From: Bryum argenteum
Lineage: Eukaryota > Streptophyta > Bryopsida > Bryales > Bryaceae
NCBI GenBank assembly: GCA_037043015.1
Contig: CM073325.1
Coordinates: 12,131,001 to 12,195,000, forward strand
Direction: 5' to 3'
DNA length: 64,000 nt
The notes beneath the pieces are model-generated. The model was not told the origin of the DNA. It worked only from the letters and a program-made list of their open reading frames with translations, and did not search any database. Numbering within the stretch: position 1 is the first letter of the stretch; each line of letters starts with the position of its first letter. Below are positions 47,790 through 57,555 of the stretch, in pieces. A program made the translations under genes and the position numbers.

Positions 47790-47984
47790 ACAAAGGCTGC
47801 CAAGGCTGCAAAGGCGGCCTTGGCGCATGCAAACAAAGCCGACGCGGTCGTACCGCCCAAGATTGACAACTTTGAAGAATATAGTCTCAGGAAAGAGATA
47901 CAATGGTGGTTTGATGGCTTCAAGAGAAGTAAGAAAACCAACGATTCGTTGGGCCTCGGACAACCCTTGGCTGCGGAGGCGTGA
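47790..47984 (+). CDS. Orphan C-terminal exon-like frame, 64 residues, unknown
   Basis: After a TAG-type acceptor (ATGCAATAG|ACAAAG) the frame reads TKAAKAAKAALAHANKADAV, then VPPKIDNFEEYSLRKEIQWW, FDGFKRSKKTND and ends GQPLAAEA stop. The codon use and mixed charge look like a true protein end, but I do not recognise the family. No upstream exon could be joined, so it may be a gene fragment. The minus-strand frames here (47699-48020) are its shadow. Confidence 0.35.
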   Translation, partial: TKAAKAAKAALAHANKADAVVPPKIDNFEEYSLRKEIQWWFDGFKRSKKTNDSLGLGQPLAAEA

Positions 47985-48477
47985 CGTGTAGCCACCCATA
48001 GTAGTCACTAGGTACATCATTAGCGGGCCTTCCTAAGGCTGAGTAGAAGCTCATCTTCAACTATAACTTTCGGCGTTGGGACCAACATATAATCATGTTC
48101 AATGTCAATCTTTTTGAGCTATATCGGTCCATGAATAAAAAAAACCTATTATTTAATAGTTTTGCCAAACTTGTTCAAAATTTTCATAGTTGTAATATGT
48201 GATTGTATGAGTATTGTGGTGTCTAAAACAAAACCTCGTATAACTAAAGTGAATATGATGAAAATTTGTAGCCTATTGTGCGTACTAACACTCTAGGATC
48301 TTTCAATGGATGAGGCCTCATGACTCAAATTTAGGCCGACATTACCTATACGGGGTACATTACAAGTTTGTATGCTTGGGAGCTAAATTGCCTATCTTCA
48401 TTTTCATATCTGACATATTTTTGAAAATGTGTTTTTTGGCTAAACATAGCCTCGGTTATTTAGGGGCTAAGAAATTC

Positions 48478-48673
48478 CTTCAAGTCAAAAAATCATGATA
48501 ATAAACATACCAATGAATCAACAAACATGAACTTAAGTACCTCAAGAACGACTTTAGAAACTTATATCAAATTTGCTTCAAGTCAAAATAATAATAATGA
48601 ACATACTAATGAATCAACGAGCATTAACTTAAGTACCTTAAGAACGACATTAGAAATTTATATCAAATTTGCA
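48478..48673. repeat. 98-bp tandem duplication
   Basis: CTTCAAGTCAAAA starts at 48478 and at 48576, and the units stay alike to ATATCAAATTTGC. Differences of about 10-15 percent suggest moderate age. Confidence 0.85.
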
Positions 48674-49116
48674 AGTGAAACTCATCATTTTAATTGTAGC
48701 AATAAACGGAAGTTGTTAGTGACAGATGATACACATAGAAATCCTAGCTTGTTGAGTGTTATCACAAATCAAGAGTGTTTGTTTGCCATGGTATTATAGT
48801 ACACTCTGCTGGAGATCCAACTCGCTTTGAAGTTTTCAAATCGAATTAATTTCGAGGTCATAGAATTTTTTTGAAGTTTTCGAAAGAAGCAGCTTCAAAG
48901 GGGGGTTCGAATCATCACTGGACCTGACTGTACAAGACAACAACCAATAGATCAGGACTATATATTTATAGCAATATATTCTTCACGAATTCTCAACACA
49001 GACAGTTTTCCGAATTTATCCCAGTCTTACTATCTCCCCAAATCTCGTTAACGCCGTGGAGTGCGGGCCGCAAAATGCGCCTAAATATGCGGAGGGTGAT
49101 TTGAGGTTCCAACTGG

Positions 49117-49396
49117 AGGGTCTTGGGGGTCTTAAAGGGGGTCTTGGGGGGTCTCTTAAAGGGGGTCTTGGGGGTCTTAAAGGGGAGTCTTGGGGGTCTT
49201 AAGGGGGTCTTGGGAGGTCTTGGGGGTCTTGGGGGTCTTGGGGGTCTTGGGGGTCTTGGGGGTCTTAAAGGGGGGAGTCTTGGGGGGGGGTCTTAAGGGG
49301 GGGTCTTGGGAGGTCTTGGGGGGTCTTGGGGGGTCTTGGGGGGTCTTGGGGGGGTCTTGGGGGGTCTTGGGGGTCTTGGGGGTCTTGGGGCAGGGG
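49117..49396 (+). repeat. G-rich minisatellite, unit GGGGGTCTTG
   Basis: About 28-30 units of 10-11 bp with runs of four to eight G on the plus strand, with a few TCTTAAAGGGGG variants in the first half. Each run of four tracts could fold as a G-quadruplex. The long open frames on both strands here (LGVLGVLG, PKTPKTP) are produced by the repeat. Confidence 0.95.
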
Positions 49397-51356
49397 GTGT
49401 TGGGGAGGGATTTATCCCATATCATTTGCAACTACTTCCTCCCCCTGAAAATGTACAAAAGGGCTAGGGGCCCTCCTCAAAAGAAAAAAATTACAAAGTA
49501 AAGCGCGTTCATGGGCCCATGTGGCACTCCCTTAAGGGGGTCCATGTGGCAAGAAATACGATTAGATTAATTACTTAATGTTGTTGCATAGTGAATCTCA
49601 CTATGCAGCAACATCACACTACTATGATACACTAGAGCAACCAAAGCACAAAAAAAGCTTAAAACTAACTGCCAGCAACTTACCAAATGAGTTGGAACAT
49701 GTACCACCTGAAATGAGAACCAAGAGCTAGACAGCGTGAATCGCAACGAAAGTGATGTCCCCCGTGTTTCCACGTTTCTCAGCATCTCTGCTACACTTCC
49801 GTGTTTCCACGTTTCTCAGCAGCTGCTAGACTTGTCGGCATGAACCGCTTAGAACCCTCTTTCATGAAGTTGTGGATGTTGTAGCTTCGCATCTTCCTCA
49901 AATTCTTATTGCTGTCTGGCATGGCTTTTGAATTGCTTGCATTCGCACTCTCACTGGTGTCTGGCACAGTTTTTGGAATGGTTGGATTCCCGCTAGCAAT
50001 CTCCAAGCTTTCTATATATGCTTTGAATCCCTTCAAGATACCCTCCATGCGCCGCCGGTGCGTAGGAATTCGTGAAACAGAGATTGAAATGTCATGAATC
50101 TTGCAATGCCATAGACAACTCAACATGAGATAGTTAAGGAGTTGCTTATTACGAGCGCAGAGAGAGAATATCATGTGTAGGCTGAGCTTACTGACGAGCC
50201 AGTGCTTGCAACTCCCCTCTCCTCATATCATACTCAGGCTCCACACCCCCATTTTGCGAGCTTTCCATTCGCTTGATATCATCCCCCATCAGAATAAGCT
50301 TCTCAAAGTAATGCTCCTCACTTTCTTTGAGTTGAGCTACGCAAATCTGATCTTTAAGAACTAGAAGTGGCTCAAAGAACGAGTCTGATAGCCAATCTCT
50401 GGGCTTATTAGACATGTTTACGACCGTCCCATCATCTGTCCAAGCAAGTGCACCGTTGGTCAACGACGTGACACAAAACCAGTGAAGACTAGCGAGACAA
50501 CAACTGGAACGCAGTAATCGACTCTAGATTAATCAATCACTGCAGGCAGGAGCCTATGCCTGATGGAGTCCTACAAGACTCCAATAAGAGATTGAAGAGC
50601 ATGTTATCATCAATCACAAGGTGAATGGATTAGTTCCTCTCAATAATACAAGTTACAGTGAACTTACTTAAGAGGATGCCAGAAGACTTTGCTTTGACTG
50701 AGCGTATGAGATTCCACAGCAACGAATAAGCTGGTAAACCGTCTAACAAGATTTTGCCGTGAACTTTATCGCCTTTCGATGCAGCTTCGATATCCGATTG
50801 CTTCAATACGCCAGCGTTTATCAAAAATCTTCCGTCCGTGTCTATGACTGTGAACTTGTTCGGCAGGATGTGCAGCAAGAAGTGCTTGTTTAGAAGCTTG
50901 AGGCCTCAAAGCAGAAGAAACATGGAACAGGTTCGGTTCTTCGGATTATGTCCTTATTCCGCGTACAGTGAGAGTCTTATTAAATTAGAGCCTGGGAAAA
51001 TATCTCATTTAGATGTTCTGGAGACACTACAACTGGCACCTATATGAACTCGGAAGTTTTGTTATTGTAAAATACCATATCACTCTAAACACAATGTCAG
51101 CATATTTGAGCTTTCAAAGTGATCTTACATGCACAAGCTTCACTTCTTTCAACGTCTGTTTGAGAGACTTCTGAGTAGTGAGTTGTGGTATCGCCATTCC
51201 ATGGGGTTTTGCTTTCGCATTCTCAATGTCCGCTGCACCATCGATCTTTACATTCTCCTTGCTATTTCGGTAAATGGGCCTGGTTGTCCACAAATTGCAA
51301 CACTGTGCTGTAACTAGATGACTACAATAATAATTCCTTAGAAGGCACACGTGCCA

Positions 51357-51435
51357 GGAACAAACTAGGGGAGTTACTAAACCTCAAACTGTGACACAAA
51401 CTGTTTGAGGTTTAGTAACTCCCCTAGTTTGTTCC
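51357..51435. repeat. Perfect 33-bp inverted repeat (hairpin)
   Basis: GGAACAAACTAGGGGAGTTA... through CTCAAAC is followed, after a 13-bp spacer, by its exact complement ending TAGTTTGTTCC. It lies in an intron of the decayed membrane-protein gene. It could be a tiny foldback element or a small-RNA hairpin; no target duplication is clear. Confidence 0.88.
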
Positions 51436-52503
51436 ACAAAAGTTCGTTCAAAAAATTGCATGCAAATTAATACCTTGGTAAACATGACCCTTCACGCGTG
51501 TGAATGACGTCACTGGAATATTCATCAAATTCAGCGACTACAGCGACTATGTACTTGAGCCCGCATTTGTAAGACATCTCCTACAAACAGGATACAAAGG
51601 CGCAAGAATCAGCAGCTGCCAAGATGATACGTACAATATGATAGTATATACAACAGGTTTCAAACTTACGTTCAACAGAACTAAGTGTGGAAATGTGATT
51701 GCAAACCTGAAACACCACAATGGCACTATATAGTCCCAAGAGTGGGCTGCAGAGACAAGCACTAACTGCAGACGCCACAACAATTAAGGGCTAGAAGACT
51801 ATCGCAAGCCCCGCAAAAGGTACACAGGCCGCCTCCAAGCAAGAACCGTTTCTGGAGACCAATTCTCCGAGTAATTTACGTCATCCTTTGTAGAGCATGA
51901 TAGGCATTTTGCACAGCGCCACAATACTTATTGTTGGCGTATCAACAATCACTCCTAGTATTCCAACAAGAGCACATGACGGAAGCTCATGTAATCTGCG
52001 AAAGAGAAACAATTTTAAATCCGTGTCCAGCAACATATCCGCACCAATTTAATTGGCAATTAAGCAATTGTGCACTTGTACGTATAAAAGTGCACTTATG
52101 TAAGTACTCTCCAATGTGCACTACAAAACCCAAATATATGGCTTGGAGAATGAGTTCTTTGATAAAAATTTCTACTAGTTGAAACCATATAGTTTTTGTA
52201 CAATAATACATGCTAGAGAATAAATAGTTTAACCCAATGTATTTAAGAATCATTTGAAATATTTGTCAATTGATATGGTGAAGTCCTACTTGCAACATGA
52301 CAAATTGCACCCGGAAAATAATAAACATGATACATTCGTAAATATACTTGTAGATACAGAATATTGGCGTTACCCCAATCCTTGTAATCATTTCTAACTA
52401 TACGTCTACCACTATACATTCACCAGGTACATTTACTTGTTCGTACATGAACACTTCATATCAATTACCATTCAAAGCACGGTAAATGTCCTATCATAAT
52501 AAC

Positions 52504-53110
52504 CTACTCCCTGGTATTTAAGGCTGCCTGTAAGCATTCGTTGTCAATAGCTTCTATTTGCATGGCTATATATTCTAGAATGCGCGCCTTTGTGGATTGA
52601 GAAATACGAACTCTTCTCTCTACCTGCACTCCCTGTACTATGCACTTTTCCGACGGTTGAACGACATTCACTGATACGGATTGTTGGTCAAACCATGAAA
52701 GGATATATGCCTCTTTTGGTACCCAACTATGCCTCTCACCGGATGGCTCCCCGAAGGACTCCATGCAATTCACATAGCGTTGTGTGGAAGACCCCGGTTC
52801 CTCAATGACCCCTTCTCTCATAACCGGACAATACCAACATACTTTAATCTTCAACCTCCATGAGTTTTCCCCCTATTCAATCACTTTGCTTAGGTAAAAG
52901 AGTATGCTTGCTTCTACCTCCTCTTGAACAACACTCAGTGCAACAAATTGACCAATATTGATGTCCCTCTCGAGATTAAACGATGGGAATGGATCCCTAC
53001 TACCTCCTTCTTGGTCTTGTATTGAGAGTTCTTCGTAGACGCAATGTCATCTAATTCGGTTGTGTAGTATGCACTGCTCGATTTGATGGTCTCTCCCTTC
53101 GTGGTCTAAA
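52504..53110 (-). CDS. Uncharacterised, probably transposon-related reading frame (broken)
   Basis: A 116-codon open frame (52504-52854) reads VCWYCPVMREGVIEEPGSST, then YVNCMESFGEPSGERHSW, SWFDQQSVSVNVVQPSEK and ARILEYIAMQIEAIDNECLQ. Upstream, in another frame, INIGQFVALSVVQEEVEASI (about 52905-52975) looks like the same protein. The pattern of 'GQFVAL...FYLxKVIE...WYxPV' resembles SH3/BAH-like reader segments seen in repeat-associated plant proteins; this is a weak resemblance. It lies inside the large intron of the decayed membrane-protein gene. Confidence 0.3.
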
Positions 53111-53959
53111 GTATCCACGAGCCTGTGCCAGTATCGGCGAATGAATTTTGTACAAATGTTTCATATATGTCATTACCTATACTTTGGGTTCTCGTAAATT
53201 CCTAAGCGACCGAATAAAAGTTTTACACCACATCTTGTAGTAAAAAGAGATTTATGAAAGATTTGAAGATCTGTGAGTTTTATGAAATAAGCCTTCATTT
53301 TGTTACCTTGTCCGACAATAAGTGAAAATGCCAAAATGGTGTTTGATATTAAAAACAATTAATTATTTTAAGACATTTGCAAATTAGGTAATATTTTCTA
53401 AATAAAAAACTGAATGTCAGCAATCATTCCTATCAAAACTTGCATACATGTCCAATTGCATGTTACTCTTGACATTCTTCACTTCTCTTCAATTTAGAAA
53501 TTTTTATACTATTTTAATATGTTTTTTAGCATATTGAAAAAATTTGTGCAAAAATTGGAGGTTCAAACCTTGTCAAATCACGCTTTATCGTTTTGTGACT
53601 TGAATATGTTCTACAAAGAAAATACACAGAAAATAAGGAAGTTTCCATCACATCTTGTAAAGTTGTAATAGAAAAAACCAAAACAAAAAAAATCAACATC
53701 TCCATGTTTCATTTGGAAGATAAGAAGTTTTTGTCATCCCTAGTCTAAAAATATACCTTTTTGAATTGAAAAATGGTGTGTCAAAGAGTTTCACAACAAA
53801 AGTTTTTGAAACTGCTCGCACTCCAAAAACCTCCGCGCACACTCCATTTTCAACTTTATTAACATAATGAAATAAAATTGATAAACAATGTCTACTTTTA
53901 TTATGATTATCTTTCAATCCGAATCGTCAAAGTTGATGAAATTCTCATAGAAACCCTAG

Positions 53960-54330
53960 TTTCTAAAGAAGGTGAGGAGTCTTACGCCTAAAACCCCATA
54001 CTACACTGAATAGGTAGATTAGTGTTAGATTTTTATAAGATTTGAAAATGCTATAAGTTTTTACTTATGGTACAAAAAAATTACCAGGAGTATTGACTCC
54101 AATACTCTGGAAGGATCCACATCTTGACAGATGTAGAGGGTAAAAATATTGACCAACAGTAAAAACTTATAACATGTTTATATAAATTAGTGTATCTAAC
54201 ACTAATCTACCTATTTAGTGTAGTGATCTACAAGGTAAGGGGTCATAGGCCTAAGACCCCAAAGCAGTGATTTTGAAGGTGAGGGGTCTTAGGCCTAACA
54301 CCTCATAGCAGTAACACCTCATAGCACTGA
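53960..54330. repeat. Short direct repeats GGTGAGGGGTCTTAGGCCTAA
   Basis: AAGGTGAGGAGTCTTACGCC (about 53969), AAGGTAAGGGGTCATAGGCC (about 54233) and AAGGTGAGGGGTCTTAGGCC (about 54275) are followed by ACCCCATAGCAGT-like text. The first unit is split from the second by the 223-bp MITE. Confidence 0.7.
54001..54223. mobile_element. MITE, 223 bp, long inverted ends
   Basis: CTACACTGAATAGGTAGATT at the left and AATCTACCTATTTAGTGTAG at the right are inverted, and the pairing continues to AAGTTTTTACT. The family is not certain; no target duplication could be read. Confidence 0.72.
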
Positions 54331-54406
54331 GTACCTCAAGTGTGATTTCAGATCCTGTTGGAGTGGCGTGCTCGGATGGTTTACAGGGGACGGAGTTTAC
54401 TGTTAA

Positions 54407-55144
54407 CCCTGGAACGTCGGAGCGGCCATTTTATGTCCGATGAACAGAACATTTTCACTGTAACCTATTATTGCGGGATGAATTTCATTCATGATTTTTG
54501 TAATTGGATTTATGAATGATAATAGCATATCATGGAATTCATTTGAGGTCATTTAAGGTATTTCCTAAGATCACATGTGGTATGAAAGTTGAAAGAATGG
54601 TTAAAAACAAGTCACCACACAAAGGCATTTCGCAACTTTTTCCTACTTTTATTAAGTCTCAAATTTAGGCAACTAAATGATCTCTTTTGAGTTCAAGCTC
54701 AATTCATAAAATGAATCTTACCAAGTCTTGTTTCTACTCCAAGTTAGAATTTCAAGAAATTCCTAATATCTAGTGATTTATCGACACCTTAAGTTTACAT
54801 GCCTATAGGGTCTCTTTCTCAATTTTCAAATATAGCATGACACGAAACCATGGATTACACCATGCTATTCTTCACTACAATGTCCCCTTATTCCAAAAAT
54901 TTCAGATTTTTTGAAAGTGATTTGTATTTGATATGAATTATTTTTGGTTTTTCTTTGAAAATTCACTTGAATTTCAAATCTTCCCAAAAAAATCTGAAAT
55001 TTTTACAGCATATGAAAAGCATGTGATCACATCTACGAAAAATAAAATAAAATATTTTACTTTCAGGTAAAGTGGCGAAATGGAGGATTCAGAGTAAGAC
55101 ATATCAAAGTTCAGGCCACGGTTATGGGCTCCGACGTTCTAGGG
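54407..55144. mobile_element. TTAA-flanked element with piggyBac-like ends, 738 bp
   Basis: Left end CCCTGGAACGTCGGAGC after TTAA (54403-54406); right end GCTCCGACGTTCTAGGG before TTAA (55145-55148). The inverted ends match at 16 of 17 positions. The right end read inward, CCCTAGAACG, is close to the animal piggyBac end CCCTAGAAAG. No coding capacity. Confidence 0.78.
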
Positions 55145-55680
55145 TTAAATGAGCAGCGGCCGGGTTCACTACCTTGAACATTGAGGAGCGCTCTCAACAC
55201 AGGGTGGCTTTAGGCTCGTTGACGAGGTAGGTCCTGTCAAGGTTGTAGAAGCGTTTGTCCGCACCAACCAGCGTCGCTGTTGCGGCACTTTGCCGGGAGT
55301 CAGCTCTCAACGGGTTAGGGTTAGGGTTAGGTAGGTGCTGTCGAGGCTGGTCGACAAGGTACGTGTAGAGCGTCACTTGCCGCGGAAGCGTTGCCAGGCG
55401 CAGAGTCCCCTCCCTCCTTCGAACCTCTCTCACTCGGCGTTGTCGTTGTTTATGAGAAAAGCAGGAATAGAGGCCTTGCTCCCGGTTACAGTTGTTTACA
55501 GGCACAGTCGAAAAGAGAACATCGTCTCTGCTGCTTGTTGAACTCCCGATCCTAAGACTCTAGATTCTAAAATTCAATCGCCTACATTTCTCATAGAAAT
55601 GTAGAACATCATCTCTGGTAACAGAACAAGATTCTCCTGTTGCTACGTATGAGAATGAATGTCTTACCGTCCTTCCATTG

Positions 55681-56250
55681 ATCTAAGCACTACCATGGGG
55701 GGAGAAGGTGATGATGTAGGAGGGCGCTTGGCAAGTGAAAGTGCTGGTAGCGTGTAAGCGTAGTTGTAGGCCATCGGGCACGCGGCCTTGAATGGGAGTG
55801 AGTTTTCCGTAGGAGGGCACGTCGTGGGCGCGCCGTAAGCAGCAGTGCAACAATATTGCGGTGCTCCGAATGCCGCACAAGCGCTTTTGCTCCCGATCAC
55901 TGACCCCGCCGACAGCCCGACATAAGCTGCATTAGTGCCACAGTCCCAAGTTAGAAGCGTGCGATGGGGGCGGGCTCTGCATGCAATTGGAGTTGTAGTT
56001 AGAGAATAGGAACATGCTAAGTGGAGGGGATCGGACTTGTAGGGCGCCGAGGCAGTTGTGATTCAAGTTACTGGTGCATCCGGGAGCTCCACATTTGCCT
56101 GTCTCCCCCAATGGCTGCATTGCGATTGGCAGATTGTAGCCATCGACCAGACTGATGTCGTAAGTCATTGTCGTTCGCTCCGTTGAGCGTGATCTTCCGT
56201 CTGGCATGTGCCTTTCCCGGTCGCATTGAAACTGCAATCTGCCATGCATA
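55681..56250 (-). pseudogene. Thaumatin-like protein (PR-5 family), broken copy
   Basis: One piece, about 56030-56180, reads TYDISLVDGYNLPIAMQPLG then GKCGAPGCTSNLNHNCLGAL. A second, about 55683-55930, reads SKSACAAFGAPQYCCTAAYG, TTCPPTENSLPFKAACPMAY and NYAY. Both are diagnostic for thaumatin-like proteins. After NYAY the frame shifts: the expected ATSTFTC...YIITFSP tail continues in another frame and ends at a TAG. The Cys normally before KSAC is a Ser. The N-terminal part was not found. It lies in the large intron of the decayed membrane-protein gene. Confidence 0.7.
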
Positions 56251-57462
56251 CCTTCACTCTTCAGAATCACAGTTCCGAAAACTCATTTGCTGAAAACCAG
56301 CTAAGATCTAGGGTTGCAATCGCAATTCCGAGATGGCTCGTAACGCTTCGGAGCGCCGTAGCGCCTCAACCTCTGAGGTCTGAGGCCTCAGACCTTGCCT
56401 GCCGAGCCGTTCCGTTCCCTGTCCACGTTCCCTGTCCTCGCTGCCCAAATTCCAGTCATCGGCGCCGCCCAGTGCGTCCATTCCGGACTTCCTGACCATG
56501 AATGAGGCAATCGTCGTCCAATGCGCCCGTGACGGTGATCACGCCTTTTGTTGCTCCCCATAACTTACAACAAGCTGAGGATGCTCAATTGATTCTCCAC
56601 TGTCAGCTTATTAGATGCCCAACGACACCGGCATTCTGTGCTAAGTCGAATGGATAGCCAGTAGTAGTAAGTGCTTTCACTATGTAAGGACCCTCTTTTT
56701 CGCTTGATGTCTGGTTGGTTATCTTACACCAGCAGCATCATCCGAAATTAGGCTGTCTAGGTGAAGTTTCACCATGTGTCTTATGGTCTAACCTCTGGTT
56801 AGATAAACTGCCACAAGGGTGGAGCATGGGCTGACATTGTAAGTCACATGGTATTGTGTCCATTGTACCTACGCATTCATTCTCTGTGTGATTCATGGGA
56901 AATCCCAGAGCTCTAGTATTGTTGTGGAATACTATTTGCACGTATGGGTATACGCGATTTGAGGGGTGGCCAAACACGAGGACTGTGAATTTGGATTTTA
57001 CGTGTGATGGGTTTGTGAATTTGGGTTTTACGTGTGATATGTTCGAAATTGGGGAACGTTGTATTCGTCACCCAGATACCTACGTCTACGCGGCCCCTAT
57101 GCACACGCCGTTCGGGCAGTATCGTCGTTCGTCATTCCGTTCACTCTCGAAGTTCGTCGTTCGTGGAAGTGAACGATGGCGGATGGCGGTCAACGTTCGT
57201 CGTTCATGGAAGTGAACGATGGCGGACAAGATGCCTGTGCGGAGCAAGAAGCGGAAGAGTGTAGACATGGGTGACACTAGGGGAATGCTTCCTAGCAAGC
57301 TTCCTAACAATAAATAGTGTCGAGTTAATAATTGTGTTTAATCAAAACTAGTCTTTCTTGCGGTGTTGTTACGAATACAATTTGTATGCCTACTAACTTG
57401 TGCTTGTATGACTGGAAATAACAGATCCTCAACACGAATCCACAACTTTTTTTCACTTGCAG

Positions 57463-57555
57463 CAGCAGCAGCTTATCAAGTTGATTTGTGCTGGCAAAGT
57501 TGAAGAGGCTCTTGAGTTCGTCCAAGAAGAGCTTGCCTCGCGGGGTGAAGAGAAT
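57463..57555 (+). pseudogene. Isolated GID8/CTLH exon
   Basis: A 31-codon exon with good splice borders (TTCACTTGCAG|CAG and AAT|GTATGT) reads QQQLIKLICAGKVEEALEFV then QEELASRGEEN. It matches the CTLH segment of plant GID8 (QQQRLIELIRNGKVEEALEF). No other GID8 exon was found within several kb on either side, so it is a stranded fragment, inside the same large intron. Confidence 0.72.

Noticed and set aside
48895-48920. GGTTCGAATC, like a tRNA T-arm
   Set aside because: No D-arm, anticodon arm or acceptor stem at the right distance.
49177-49501. Long frames on both strands coding LGVLGVLG and PKTPKTP
   Set aside because: Produced by the G-rich minisatellite.
55312-55331. Three TTAGGG units considered as a telomere track
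   Set aside because: Too short, of the TTAGGG rather than the usual plant TTTAGGG form, and inside mixed sequence.
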